DNA of 64,000 nt from Albifimbria verrucaria. Taxonomy: Eukaryota > Ascomycota > Sordariomycetes > Hypocreales > Stachybotryaceae. The position numbers and the translations under genes were made by a program. Below the pieces are notes generated by a model. The model was not told where the DNA came from and made no database searches. It saw only the letters and a program-made list of their open reading frames with translations. Shown in pieces: positions 49,147 through 61,505 of the stretch. Each line of letters begins with the position of its first letter. Position 1 is the first letter of the stretch. The DNA lies in the NCBI GenBank assembly GCA_020081605.1, contig JAHREC010000049.1, forward strand, positions 1,426,001-1,490,000, written 5' to 3'.

Positions 49147-51664
49147 TTAGGCTAGATAACCTAGCTCATCATCCTCAAGACGCTCAAGGTATTCTTTGTC
49201 GAGAAGGATCTCAATACACTTCTTGATGTCGCCAACCTTGGGCATGAAACGAGATCGGATCTGGTTGATGGTCTCACTCATGAGTTGCGTGTGCTTCATC
49301 TTCTTGCGAGCCTTCATGATTCGCACGATGGCAGACTATGTCACGTTAGTAATGTGGTCAGAATGATATCTCATGCAGCGGGACTCACCTGGAGGACCAA
49401 TTTACGATCTTCCTCGATCGTCTTGTTCGTCTCAGCCTCTTCTTGCTTGGCCTCCTTGACACCACCAAGGTTGAGGTTGACTCGAATCTTTTGCTCTTGA
49501 AATCGTAGTTGAGGCGGAATGTCGTGCCGGCGCCAGGCTTATCACCGCCTGACATGAGCAAAACCTTTGCCTTGAGAATAACAGCCAACGCTTGGTCAAG
49601 AACGTCGTTGCTCAACTGGGTGGCAGCAACCATGTCTTCGTACGAGTATGAGTCTTTGTCGTTAAAGAGGAGTAGAATGGCCATTTGGTATATGGAGACC
49701 TGGAAAGTGTATGGAGTCTTGCTGTTCTTGCAGTAACCGGCCTTGATCTCACCCTTACACAGGTGCCAAAGCCACGTAAGCTTTCGACCATCGTGCTTGT
49801 GCTTGTAAAATCTAATGAAACGCTCAATCTCGGCGTTGATTTCGGAGGAGGGTTGAAATGTGTGCTAGGTGGCGTCAACGGCCAGAATCCGGTACCGAGG
49901 ATGGAGAATGTTGAATCAACCGGCTTGACGTATTCGACGCCCTCAACATGGTCCTTAAACTCCTTGTTGAGATCCTTGGAAATCTGCATATCTTGGAACA
50001 TGCGCTGCAGCTTGTTGGTGTATTCAAAACCACACGCCTCCTTTAGCTTGCTAATCATGCTGGTCTCAGCATCATCTGATGATGAGTTGCTGTGCACCAG
50101 TCGTCGTGCCAGCATACGAGAGTAAAACTTTTGGAACACGTCCTTGTCTTCGATATACTTGAAGACTGTCATTATCTGAGTGAGAGTCGCCTCGAGCTCA
50201 CCTTCCTCGATGCTCGTGCTGCTTTTCCGCAGAAGAACGTCGGTGTATTTGGCCAGGAGCTCGGGAGATTTATTCGAACCAGACTTGCACACTTCGTTCC
50301 TGTTGACGAACTCCCTGCACGCATTATCCAACGAACGTGTGAATTCTGGCTCGTCGTTGAACGCTCGCTTGACCAATCCTTGGTACTGGGTGTGTATCTC
50401 CAAGAGGGCATCCACGTAGACCTTTGGTTCCAACTTGTCGCCCTCCGAAGACTGCACCTTTGTACCGCGGCCAAACCAGCCTTGCGGACATGCGTCTCAA
50501 ATCTGGTCCGTAGCGGCTCGAGGCCATCGGGAATACGTGATAGAAGCTTATACATTCTTGCCATGTCCTCCTCACGGTCGTTGTCCAAAAGGACCTGGAA
50601 CTCCTCACGGAGAAGGGTCGAGTGATCGGCAATAAGAGCTTGGTTACAGGTCTTCTTCAGAGGGATGGCAATGTCCTGGTGGAGGTACATGCTGACCCTC
50701 TCCTCTTCCTCGGCCAGCCGGGACTCGGCCTTCTTCATGTACTCAACAACACTGTTCTCCGCGACAAACTGCTTGGATTCGGCCTGGTAGAATTCCTTGG
50801 TAGCAGCAAGGAAGGGCCTCTCGAAGTGGAAGCGGTAAACGTCGAGCGTCGACTTGGAGGGTCGGCTTCGTCCAAACCGAGTGACACAAACGAATCCACC
50901 ACCTGCTTGATCTGGCTGTGCTCTATCGTTTCGCCGTTCCTTTGCTTTTCGACCAACTTCAGCACGGCGTCCATCACCTTGCCCGAGACCTGCTCGAATA
51001 GAACCTTGCGCCATTGCACGAGGTGGAGGGTGTAAACGTCATAGATGTTCTTCTTTCCCTCGTCAATCTCTCTCTTGACCCAATGCCGGTTGAGGTATCG
51101 GAAGAGGTGGTGGATGTACTTGGCGGCGACAGTGTAACGGCCCCATTCCTTGATGTAAAAGGAGAGAAGAGCCTCGTCGGTGTGCGACCTGGACTTGTCT
51201 ACGAGGTCGCGCAGATGGGTCTGGAGGTATTCGATCAATTTGTTGTACAGTTCTTCGCCGAGAAGATGGGCTGGAGAGGTGTTAGCTGCTTGATGGACAC
51301 AAACGGTCTTGCGTTTCAAGGGGTGTGGAATCCATACCTCCGCGCTGATGAGAGTGCATAGCCGGGCCACTGAGACCAACGGCCTTTTGGGCCGTGCAAA
51401 AGTTGTGGACAGCTCTGAGCGACGTCAGTAATGGAGGTTGGAGAAAGGACGAGATACGTACGTGTAAACGCCCATGTACATCTGCATGTCGATGCCGCGC
51501 TCCAGATCGTTCATGACACGGGATATTCCCGCCTCGAGGTAGGTCCATCTGTACTCGGGTCAGCATGATTACGAGAGGTGCTCCCGGCCAGACTCACGTT
51601 GCGCCGATGTCCTCCCGGTTAGGAACCGGGGCATCTGGCTCGGAGTCGAAGATCTCGAACTCAT
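49147..51664 (-). CDS. Cullin-1 / CDC53-type scaffold of SCF ubiquitin ligase
   Basis: Scaffold that binds Skp1-F-box modules at its N-terminus and the RING protein Rbx1 at its C-terminus. Exons 51664-51598, 51548-51462, 51414-51338, 51270-49389 and 49335-49147. N-terminal cullin repeats begin with [15 protein letters not shown] and GVYTAVHNFCT. The cullin-homology domain contains [21 protein letters not shown], typical of CUL1 rather than CUL3 or CUL4. The neddylation block [13 protein letters not shown] is split from the preceding VLQ by the last intron, and the C-terminus is [13 protein letters not shown]. Five one-base losses: G run 51642-51643, G run 50859-50861, T run 50459-50461, G run 49844-49845 and T run 49489-49492. 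Repaired length is 768 residues, normal for fungal CUL1. The start [10 protein letters not shown] is inferred from the repaired frame. Confidence 0.95.
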
Positions 51665-53069
51665 GGCGCGCGATCAGCAAAGGTGACGGTCGAGAAGTGT
51701 TAGGAGGCGGGGTCTGAGCGAGGGGCTCGTGACCGCGATGCAGAGCCTACACAGGCAGTCTATCCTCAGAGATGTGCAGCAGTAGGAATGGTTAAGTAGA
51801 GGCGAAGCTTGGTGCCTGCAGGTTCTGAGCGGACGATGCAGGAGCGCATACAAGGACCGCCTGTAGAGAGAGGACGGTGGTGGTGGTGCTGTCGAGGCTG
51901 GATGGATAAGTAAGGTAGGTAATGGTCCAGGCCAAGGAACAGCTGGCGGGGCGGTGACGGCGACAAAATGCAGAACTGGCAAGTGGACTTGGTCGCAGGG
52001 CGCAGGTCGGGAAGAAAGGTGAGAGAGGAGAGCAGTAAGGAGGCGGAAGCTGGGGATAATGAACGACGGGGACAGAAGGGTGATGATAAGTAACGGAGGA
52101 TTAGGCAGTCAGACCCAGCAGACCTCGAAAGCGGCGTGATACAGGACGGTTAACGGAAAGCCTCCCAAGGTTGCTGGCTAAAGCGGGTTGGTTGAGCCAA
52201 AAAGGCTTAGCACCGGATTTTGCCTCCTTTCACCGCACGCCCGAAAGGTGTTATTGCCATTGGCTGCCTTGCTTCAACTTGTCCTTGGCCGTCGAGGTCC
52301 AGCCAACCAACCAGCAAGGTGCTGTAAAATAAAAGAGAAGAAAGAAATTTAAGAATAATACGCAAACGAAAAGAAAGTACCGGTACTGTACTGTAGCTCA
52401 AAGGAAAATTCAATTATATATAATGTGCTTTTTTCTCTTTCTTTCTTTTTACAAAGACTACCGGCAATTATGTACTGTACAGCACAGCATCTTCAATCTA
52501 CTTGGACAACAAGCTCCGAGCGCTAGCGTAATGAGCGGTACAACCTACAGTGGCAGAGTCAGCCATCCCGCTTCCAATTATGGCATCACCAATATTCACA
52601 GTGAGATGATAAAAGTCTCGCCTACCTCGCGATTTCCATCCAAATAAAGGGTTTTACTTATACGAAGCCTTGAGAACTACACATTTAACTGTCGAGTTCA
52701 TTACGGCACCATGTCATTACAAAACCATTATAACTTTATCATATTTCTAGTCGTTTGTTGTTAGATATTTTGTTGACTATTTGTCGAGACATCTGCGCTG
52801 GATATGCGGATTCTCTTCCCTCCCACTGTAGTCATACCCGGTGCTGACTCTGCAGGAACGAGTCGCAGCATCACTCTAGGCCGCCATATGCACATATGCA
52901 ATGAGGCTGATGTCCCTCTATACTCTTTCTTACTGCAATCATTGGTCACCACCATGTGATCATAGCACGCCTATAACATTATAGCAACGGATTTGAGCCC
53001 CTAAGCTCGCTGGTCTATAGTATCCTACACAACGAAAAGAAGTATCGACGTGCTGTATATGCACCGACA
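51665..53069. other. Divergent intergenic region cullin / hydrolase
   Basis: Head-to-head promoter region, purine- and GGT-rich near the cullin start and AT-rich (52,320-52,460 and 52,620-52,780) toward the hydrolase. No gene visible. Confidence 0.55.
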
Positions 53070-54436
53070 ATGACCCTCTGTTCATATTCTACAGCACTAG
53101 CCTTGGTAGTTGTGGGTGTGTCAGTGGTGTCTTACTGGAAGCGAGAGCAGAAACCCATCAGCCACAGCGCTCAACGAGAGATTGAACTAAAAGTGTCAAA
53201 GATACTCGAGCTTATACAAAATGACCAGTGGTCTGAATTACAGCAGCATTTCACTCCTATACTTCGGTTTTTTCTCACTGCGCATGTCCTAAAGAAAGGC
53301 TGGCAGCTCCTGTCTATGACCACAGGTCCTGTGCAATCCATCGGCAATCCGACCATCTCTTCAGGTTGGATTACAACGGTCAAGGTGCCAGTCTCTTTCA
53401 AGCGATATAGTCTCGCTATGATACTGCAAATGACTCCTAATGGAGGCCTTTGCGGGCTCCGGTTCGCACCTCTAGGGCTCGCTGGGTTGGGACCGGTCTG
53501 GACATTGCCGCCCTATGCAACAGTTGGTTCATCTCGTCAAGAAAATCTGAAACTTGGCGAACAGAACAAAGTCGAAGCAATCATGCAGTTGCCAAAAGAA
53601 ATCAGCATACATCCGTGTGTTATCTTTCTAGCTGGGTCAGGACCGGCTGATAAGGACTCGACAATGGGTGTTCTGAAACCATTCGCAGACCTCGCACTGG
53701 GGCTGTCCGAGCAGGGAGTTGCAAGTATACGGTTTGACAAAGTAACACGAGTACATCCCCGGCGCTTTCGAAGAAACAAATCATTTACACTGGCCGATGA
53801 GTATATGGACCAGGCCTCGGGCGCAATCCAGTACGCTCAGAATCACGCTGAGGTTGACAAGCAGAGATTGTACATACTCGGCCATAGTTTGGGAGCCGTA
53901 GTAGCTGTGCATATCGCTAGCACAAATCCCGTCGTTAAAGGTTGTATCATTATGGCAGGCCCTGCGAAGCCTATGTACCATGCATATATACGCCAGCTTC
54001 GCTACTTTGCTTCACTGGATGGGGAACCTCTGGACACGCTACAACAAATACACAAAGCCGAACAGGAAGCACAATATGCAGATAGTCCTGAGCTCAGTAA
54101 CTCAACACCTGCAGACTGTTTACCTTTCGGACTCCTGCATCATACTGGATCCATTATCATGCCCTTGACCCCGTGAAAGCAATAGCTAACATGGACAAGC
54201 CTGTTTTGTGTCTGCAAGGCTCGAGGGATTACCAAGTCGACGTCGTAGAAGACTACGGGCAGTGGGTTTCGGTTCTTGAAAAGAAGCGAGATGCAGAGTT
54301 GCACCTGTACGAGGGCCTGAATCATGCTTTTGTCCGAGGAGAAGGGCAACCCACACAAGCGGAGTATGACGTGGTGGGGAACGTCGACGAGGTTGTCATT
54401 CGTGATGTAAGTAGGTGGGTTTTGAGTACTCGCTGA
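53070..54436 (+). CDS. Membrane-anchored alpha/beta hydrolase with DUF3887-like N-terminal domain
   Basis: Single-exon gene. Residues about 5-25 form a signal anchor (ALALVVVGVSVVSYW). Residues about 35-130 resemble the DUF3887 module that precedes hydrolases in many Firmicutes: a helix with KILELIQNDQWSELQQHF, then G-W-Q-L-L-S and repeated strands. The hydrolase domain follows, with oxyanion block FLAGSGPADKD, nucleophile elbow GHSLG (Ser near residue 275), acid in LQGSRDYQV and catalytic His in GLNHAF. The substrate is unknown; an ester or peptidase-like S9 fold is likely. One T is missing in the run 54125-54127, where LPF continues as ASYWIHYHALDPV in the next frame. Repaired length is 455 residues. 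The architecture, the lack of introns and bacterial-style motifs suggest possible acquisition from bacteria, which I cannot test here. Confidence 0.8.
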
Positions 54437-54927
54437 GCCTTTCATTCTTCACGAGTTATATTCATGGTAGAATTCTGGCCTAATGGGTTGCCTTGAGCCG
54501 GTAACCAGCACGAGAAATATCGTATGGTCTAGCGGAGTGCTCATCACATGTTTGCACATCATACATGAGTAAACTGATAGCAAGCGCCTATATGAAGCAT
54601 TCTCGGGAGGCTATATTTTAAGACTGCATTCATGTCTTTCACCGCTACGGATCAAAACTCCACACCACATCTCCACTGGGAACGGGCATCATGTTACAAG
54701 TTTCGCTTTGAAAGACCAACACAAATCTATTATCGATTGGGAACGGGTACTCCGTGTCGTTGTATACATAATATCTATCAAGGTGACTACATGAGACCAG
54801 AGAACATACACTCCTGACGCCTTACGCATGGAGTCCAAACAAACAAAACCATATGCAGAGTGTAACAAACAATATCCATCGCTGTTCCGGGTATTCCAAT
54901 TGTGCCGTTGAACACCTCTTTCCAATC
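54437..54927. other. Convergent intergenic region
   Basis: Between the hydrolase stop and the stop of the SRF1-like gene. AT-richer than the genes; no feature recognised. Confidence 0.6.
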
Positions 54928-56044
54928 TTAAACGCGCGCATCGTCGTCGTCTCCACCTCCAAGTCGCTCTATTGTACGGAAGATGTTGACTGTAAGATTA
55001 ATTGTCCAAGCTATAAGCCCAACTAACATAAAGGTAGCAAGAGCCTTGGCCAGCGACCGCACATCGGTGTCCCTGACGTTGTGATAGATCAGGCTCTCAA
55101 ACGCAAGGGCCGTGCTAGCAGATTTAAAAATAATGAAGAAAAGGTCGAGTAGAATAAGTGAGATTTTGTTGACTCCGGACCGTAGACCAAGGGGCTTCCC
55201 GGTGTACTCGTCCCAGAGCATATAGCCAATATAGGGCACCGCCACGCTGTCGACCACCATTGCCACGACAGATTGGGTGCGCTCGGCGCTCTCATGTTCT
55301 ATGGCATCTTCAAGCCGGAAAATCTCACCGGCGATGCCTAGAGCGCAAATGGAAGTAATGAGAACAGTCATTCGGAACAATAACGGTGCAAGGGAATGGC
55401 GCATAACCATGTTCCAAACTCGCTTAGAAAGCGCCAGGGTGCGTCGCCGTCGCGAGGCTTCCTGGTCCAAAGGGTTCGGCATGACGTCTACTGGACGCCC
55501 AAATGTAGGTTGAAGTTTGGTGAGCTCGCTATAGTCGATCACCTCTGACTCCTCATTAGCCGCGCGCCCCAAGCCGACGAATGGACAAAGTCATGCCAGG
55601 TCGTGGCAGTCTCGGCCATGGCTGGCCGCGGGGCGTAGCCGGCTACGATGACAGGTTCGGCAGATCGCAAGTGGTCCCATTTTCGCCCGCGTCTTGATGC
55701 TCGGCCGTACTTAAGTATGTGAGGGACCTTGGATCGTGTTGCTTGAGCCTGGCCTGCGAGAGGGTCTTCCCACTCCACGAACCCGTCCTTGGAGACGCGT
55801 CTCTCCGGCTCACTCGGGGAAGAATTGTGCTGAGCTTGAACAGATCGAGGGGAGGGCTGAGGAGTCGCAGCTGGTCGCCATTTACCGAGCCGTACCTCGG
55901 TTCGTAGGAGTCGATCCACGCTTGGGGACGATTAGCGACGCGAGGACGAGGGCGGGAACGGAGAGGAAACGACTCACGCGGAAGGGATCTGGGCGCACGC
56001 AGGCGAGGCGCGGTATCACCAGCCGCGAAGCTCAGCGTGCTCAC
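54928..56044 (-). CDS. SRF1-like (regulator of phospholipase D) four-helix membrane protein
   Basis: No intron is needed. The N-terminal ~190 residues are polar: an Arg/Pro-rich start, then AWIDSYEPRYGSGKWRP, VSKDGFVEWEDP and TWHDFVHFVGLGR. The C-terminal half has four membrane helices (APLLFRMTVLITSICALGIA; VVAMVVDSVAVPYIGYMLW; ISLILLDLFFIIFKSASTAL; ALATFMLVGLIAWTINLTVN) and an acidic DDDD tail. The layout and the D-G-F-V-E-W-E block resemble the fungal family annotated after yeast Srf1, a regulator of the phospholipase D Spo14. I am only moderately sure of that name. Two one-base losses: the G of the C run 55885-55886 (plus strand) and one in the A pair 55580-55581. With both, the reading frame from ATG 56044 is continuous for 372 residues. 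Confidence 0.6.
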
Positions 56045-58126
56045 GGATGCAGGACCCCAGCAGACCCGGAGCTGCCGGCGGGACGTGAATGGGGTGAGCC
56101 GCTCATGGCCTCAGCGACAAGAGTTTACTGTGAATGAAGCAGAATGCACCGAGGCCAGGCGCATGGAAAGAAAATGCATGTTCTAGCTAGGTCGATGGCA
56201 TGGCGATCTCAGGCAAGGAAAAGCGATCATGAGGCGGATGAGCCGAGTCGTCGGCAAAAAGAGGGAAATCGTGGGCAAGGGATGGTCCGGTGATGATGAT
56301 GGGACATGGAGTGTGTCCCGAGTACAACCTGCTTTTGGTACTTGCCCTGGCAATCGTCAGGTGCCTGGCAACCTGTGACGTCCCAGCCTGCAGGCCAGGC
56401 CAGGCCATGCCAGACCATGCTAGGATCGCCTTACGTAAGGCAGCCACCCATGCTGGCAATTGCTCGCTAGCCATCAGAATGGCGGGCCCTTGCTTCAAGC
56501 AGCCAAAGTCAAGCCGAGCCCAGAGTGAGCTTATTAACTCAAAATTAAACGTCAGACAGGGGTACCATGAAACGGCCGGCCTATCATTCCTTTTGGTGGA
56601 GGGCTGGCAACAACCCCAGACCTACCAAGCTCACCAAGACACCAAGCTGATGGCGAAGCGACTTGGCGGCCCCTACTGTATCTGGCGAATAACATCGTTG
56701 GTGGAATTGCGGGAATCTACTTTACGAAAAGACATGGCGTCTCAGTCCAGTTTATTATGGTAATATCAAGTCTGAATTGTTAGAACGTCACCCTCTCTGC
56801 TTGGCTGCAGAATGCTACTATATGTGCATCAGTTCTCTATTCTCAATACTCAATCACTAAAACGGTTAGGCCGAGTCCAGGCAGTGTGACTGGTGTAGTG
56901 ATGATTGGGCATGACAGTGTACAATCAGGCCCCGGCCTCGCTCAATCTGAGTCTAGAATCAGTATATGAATAGACCTTTGGAATCCAGCGAGGTGACATT
57001 GGGTGCTGAGGTCAGGGCTAAATGCCACGAGTCCTAGGTCTTGTATGCCGGCTCGTGATACTGTAGATATATGTTACCATAAGCTCAAGTCACTAACGTT
57101 TAGTGCGAATAGCATTGCCGAAAAAGGGAAACGGCTGAGATGAGGTCAAATCAAATCTACAAACAAGTTCCGATGGTTGACAGCATGGCAATCGATCAAA
57201 TATCCGTTCGCTGTGCTGGACGAAGCATGAAGGCCCAGGAGCCCTGAGCCTGCTGGCTCAACCTGATCCTGATTCACACATGACCTGAGCGATTGCTGCT
57301 TGAATACACAACTACTTGGACCATGGCATTGGCAGGCAAACAGCCTCCCTCCGGTCTCGTCTCGTCACCCATGCGAGCCCAGCACGTTCAAGCTAAAGGG
57401 TACCGATGCAGGAGGATCCCGACCGCTCGCCGGTTTAATTGAGTGCAGGCCGTGGTTGGGGGTCGTGTTGGGCGCATGCAACGGCTGGGGCAGCTCATCA
57501 GGTCGCGACGCCTCGAGATTCGTCAATTGAATGCCCAAGGTCATCGACGGAATGCCCAAGGACGTCAATGTTCATGCAGGGCACATGATGGTCCAGCCTG
57601 TAGGAGGCTGCCGTGAGCCAGGCCCGGACGTTGAGTGGTGCGTTGCTCCCCGCGACCCTGCGTGTCACCTGACGTCGCGCTTTCACTAACGCACCTCCCT
57701 GCCCGGCGACGCGCAGGCGCCCAAAACCACCTTCACCTCCTTCGATGCGCTGGTTGGGCTTTACCGGGATCACTTACACGCCGTTGCACGACCCGTTGCG
57801 TTGCGACCCAATCCGACCACATCTGCACGCCTGCATCCCGTCTGCGCAGTCCCGTCCTCCGCTGCGGTTGCATGATAACTACCGCTCGCCCCCATTGCCC
57901 GTGTGCCCGGGGAGGTGCTCGACCTCCGTGGCTCCAACTACTGTTGAGCCCGTACCAAACTCATGCCTACGTCGCCACGATCACGACCACTCAGCATCCT
58001 GAGCCCCTTCAGAACGAGGGCCCCTAAGCAGAGGGGCCAGAAGGATAGGACCCGCCAAACCGGCAGCGAACCGCCTCCCTCGCTCGAGAAGCCCCCGTCA
58101 TCCCTCCACCTCCGATACCCAGCAAG
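56045..58126. other. Divergent intergenic region SRF1-like / ECM11-domain gene
   Basis: About 2.1 kb head-to-head. A short direct repeat of GAATGCCCAAGG lies at 57529-57560. The last 400 bases before 58127 are C-rich on the + strand. No supported coding exon. Confidence 0.55.
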
Positions 58127-59603
58127 ATGGCCCTGACCTTGAAGGACCGCGGCGGCCGCCTCCAGGCCTTTGCGCGCGGCAACTCTGAAGCCAACGCGCC
58201 TCCCAACCATACCCACGATCATAGCCACAGGAACCAGGCCTCAACAAAGCGCTCGGAGACGCCACAAACCGCTGCACCCGCCGTACCCACCAGGCAAGAG
58301 GTGGTCGACTCTGCCAAGGTTCCCGTTCCCAAAACCAGTCGCTATGCTTCTCCCCATCAGCGAGATGGCAGCGTTGCGAGCCAGCCGGCGGCGCAATCGC
58401 CGCCTCATGCCGGCCACCCGTCGCAGACCCGCCGACCCCGAGCAAGTTCCAATGATCGCCACAATCGCCCCGAACGCCCCGACGTGTTGTTCAATGGCTC
58501 ACAACTTGGTGATGGTTTCATGAACTCGGGCTTGACGACACCACACAATGAGCGCGACATTGTATCGCCCGAGCCCACGCGCCAAACAAAAAAGTCACCC
58601 GTCTCTCTCAGCCAGCACCCTCTTCTCCGTGGACAATTTGAAGGGGCGCACGAGGTAGCGATGATGCTTCATTTTATCTAGGAGATGACGGGTTCATGAG
58701 AGTCATTACAGGTAGCGGTCGCCACGCCCCGTCTAACATGAAGGATGGTTTCCACGACGCCACCCTGACCGACCGCAAATACGAAGAAATCAACGGCAGC
58801 CGCCATCAGCTCCCTACGTCCCCAACCCCTCGGCAGGCAAAGCTTCCCATGCGCGAGGTCAAGGTTCGGAAGCCTCAGACCGAGCGACGCGAAGAACCAA
58901 CTCTGTTAGACGAGACTCGAGTGTCGTCGCCTACTTTTGAAAGCACTAGGTGGCAAGCACAACACAAGAAGGAATCTGGACACCGGCCCCTATGTTTCAC
59001 GAAGTGGACGAGCTAGACTCTTGCGCCGAGCTCGAGGAGCCACAAACAACCCCAAAGGCGTCCAAACCCAGAGCAACGCCCAAGACAGCCAAGGCGGCGC
59101 CCCAGAAGGTCCTTATGGAGAGCTCCATGCCCGTCACCAAGGCAACACGAGATGATTTCAAAGAGAAGAAGCGTCGTCGCGTGAGTCTAGACTATGACGA
59201 CAAGGCCCTCAGCTCGATGGCCTACGCACAACTACAGCAGGAGGACTTTGACTTTAATCCATCGGCGGTGGCGGCGCACATTAACTCGGAGTCGCAAGGC
59301 GACGAACATGCCTCGTTGCTGGAGAGGTTTCTGCAGCAGAGCGAGAAGGAACAGCGCAGCATGTTTGCAAACATGTCAATCGCTGATTGGGAGGCGTCAG
59401 GCGATTGGTTCATAGACCAGTTCGCGGATTTAATGCATCGGTTACGGGACGCTAGAAAGACCAAGCGGCGGATCGTCCGCACGTTTGAGGAAGAAATTGC
59501 TAATCGGGAGGAGATGGTGCGGCTAAGGTCGGAGGCTATTGACCGAAAACTTGTCAAGATGAAGCAAGACGGGCAGCGTGTAGTTGAGGATAAGGACCTC
59601 TAG
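58127..59603 (+). CDS. ECM11-domain protein
   Basis: The C-terminal ~140 residues match the Ecm11 domain: SLLERFLQQSEKEQRSMF, then the block S-I-A-D-W-E-A-S-G-D-W-F-I-D-Q-F, a basic coiled coil R-D-A-R-K-T-K-R-R-I-V-R-T-F-E-E-E-I, and IDRKLVKMKQDGQRVV before the end. In budding yeast Ecm11 works with Gmc2 in the central element of the meiotic synaptonemal complex and is SUMO-modified; whether filamentous fungal homologues do this is not settled. The N-terminal ~320 residues are low complexity (S/T/P/Q/R), predicted disordered. No intron seen. Two one-base losses, near 58656 (T) and near 58948 (A), join three frames; the repaired length is 492 residues. Start M-A-L-T-L-K-D-R-G-G at 58127 is the first ATG in frame. 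The gene ends tail-to-tail with the next one, 288 bases apart. Confidence 0.75.
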
Positions 59604-59891
59604 TTAAGAGTGGCAGTGTATACTGGAGGACAAGGGCTATAGGTGGCAAGCGAACTGTATGGGGTTTGACGGAGTACTATAACGACTATCACGACATGCA
59701 TCAGTTGGAGTTTGGTGGCTTTGCTCTGGGGTCTGCTCACGACATGTACCTCTCGGATGATTTGGCGTTCAGGTAGCAATTCATTGAACTTCTTTTGCTT
59801 TGATCACAGAGCAGCCGCTCCGGCGCTTCATAAACCACGCGACGCTACTAGACAGAAACAAGGGCTAGGACTCGCTGTTTCAACGTTGAGC

Positions 59892-60862
59892 TCATATGCG
59901 AATGGCTTCCTTCACTCTGCGATCGCGACCCACGATCATGCGGAGCTGGCAGCCCGGCCGGCCCTGGAAAATGCCATTGCGCACACCTTCGGTGTACAGC
60001 TCGTAGGCGGGGTAATATGCGTCGACAAACTTGACGACCTGGTCCGGCGTCATGCCGGCGGAGGGTCGCCTCTTTCCAGGCGCAGCTGGTCTTCCTGCTC
60101 CTGGCGCCAGGCGTAGACGTACTCGAGATCCTCGGCGTCGATGTGGATGAAAGCGTCGAAGAGGTCAGTGATTTCATTGTACAGGCGCAGCATGTCGTTG
60201 ATGTGGAGGAGGTGCTCGAGGCGGTGCTTGAAGAGGGTGCGGTTCAGGGCGATCCACTTGGCCTCGACCTCTTCCGGCTTCAGGTCTCGGAAGCCGACGC
60301 ACCAGCCCTCGAAGATAATGGCCTGTATGGGCGGCTCGCCGGGCTGGTTTACGGGTTTCCACTCGGATTCTGGGAGGCGATCGCCCTGGCCGGAGAAGGC
60401 GGCCTTGTCGTAGAGCGGCAGCTTGATGGGCTGGCCGTTGAGCAGGGCGGTGAAGATGCCGATGGCCAAGGGCATATCGTGTGTGCCTGTCGATTTCCAC
60501 GCAGTTAGACAGAAGGGTTCCGGATCCGTCGTCGCTAGCACGGGGCTTTGGCAAAGGGGCGTTACCAGGCTCCCGCGGTGCTGCAGCAGGGCGTTGTCGG
60601 GGTGGGCCTTGGCCAGGGCCTCCTGCTGGGGACGGCGGAGATAGAAGTCGTCTATGCTGCAGACGAGCGTGGGGACGTTTTGGCTGACGAGGGCGGCGGC
60701 GAGAGCCCTGACCAAGGTGGTCTTGCCGGCGCCCTGGATGCCATTGAGGCCGACGATGAAGGGGCGGTTGGGCACCTGAACCTGGTGTCGCTTGAGGTGC
60801 TCGAGGATGAAGGGGACGCAGAGGGGTGTCCTGTCGTCGACGAAGACGGGCGGCTGCTGCAT
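59892..60862 (-). CDS. tda10: TDA10 / glycerate-kinase-like P-loop kinase
   Basis: Small-molecule kinase of the family containing yeast Tda10 (YGR205W), structurally related to pantothenate, uridine and glycerate kinases; its physiological substrate is unproven. Exons 60862-60566 and 60486-59892. Motifs: Walker A GLNGIQGAGKTTLV near residue 40, SIDDFYL (Walker B-like), HPDNALLQHRG, then GTHDMPL across the intron, LPLYDKAAFSGQGDR, and IFEGWCVGF near residue 180. A GGG run at 60572-60574 (plus strand CCC) is short by one, which gives HRG-EP-GTHD, and a C is missing at 60063-60065 (GDPS-AGMTP). With both bases the protein is 297 residues, close to yeast Tda10. C-terminus QLRMIVGRDRRVKEAIRI. Confidence 0.86.
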
Positions 60863-61353
60863 TGTGAGGGTTGGGGCTGGGGTGCGAGGGTTATGTCGAG
60901 GTGTCCGCAGACGAAGAAACAGGACGTCTTGACATTGAGGGTTGTAGATAAGATGGCGCGGGCTTATCGCGCGTGGTGACGACAGCAGCCGTTTGGTGCT
61001 TTGCTTTTGCTTTAGCCCAGAAGGTGCTGGTCTGGGGATGTGGGGAACTGGTGTGGGGTTGACGACAGGCCTGAGTTGGGGTTCAGCATGGGCGAGGGAT
61101 TCTTTTCTTGTGTTTTCCTTTTGCTTTGGTTAATTGATTTTTCTTCTTTTTGTTTTTGTCTGATTATTTATATATATATTTTTTAACTTTTCTGCTGTAC
61201 AGTATTTTAGCTATAATAATGCGCAGATAGCTTAGCATTTCTGCTGAGCTCATGAGTGCTTAACATTTGATCTCACAGTAAACTAAGACATGTATAGCAC
61301 TGGTACGAAGTCATTGCGAGATAGGTAGTCTTGTTGAATTAATGCAATACTCG

Positions 61354-61380
61354 AATAAATAAATAGATAAATAAATAAAA
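61354..61380. repeat. (AATA)n microsatellite
   Basis: AATA tandem units with one TAGA interruption, in the divergent promoter region. Confidence 0.85.
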
Positions 61381-61505
61381 TGCATGTTGCTCACTTACCG
61401 AATTGTCGCCCCGTCCTGCTAGACTACACGGTCCCGTGTTTCATTGCCGCTCTCCCTCCCTCCGGATAAACTGGCAGCTCCTCCGCAGTCCCGAACCGGG
61501 CCTCG

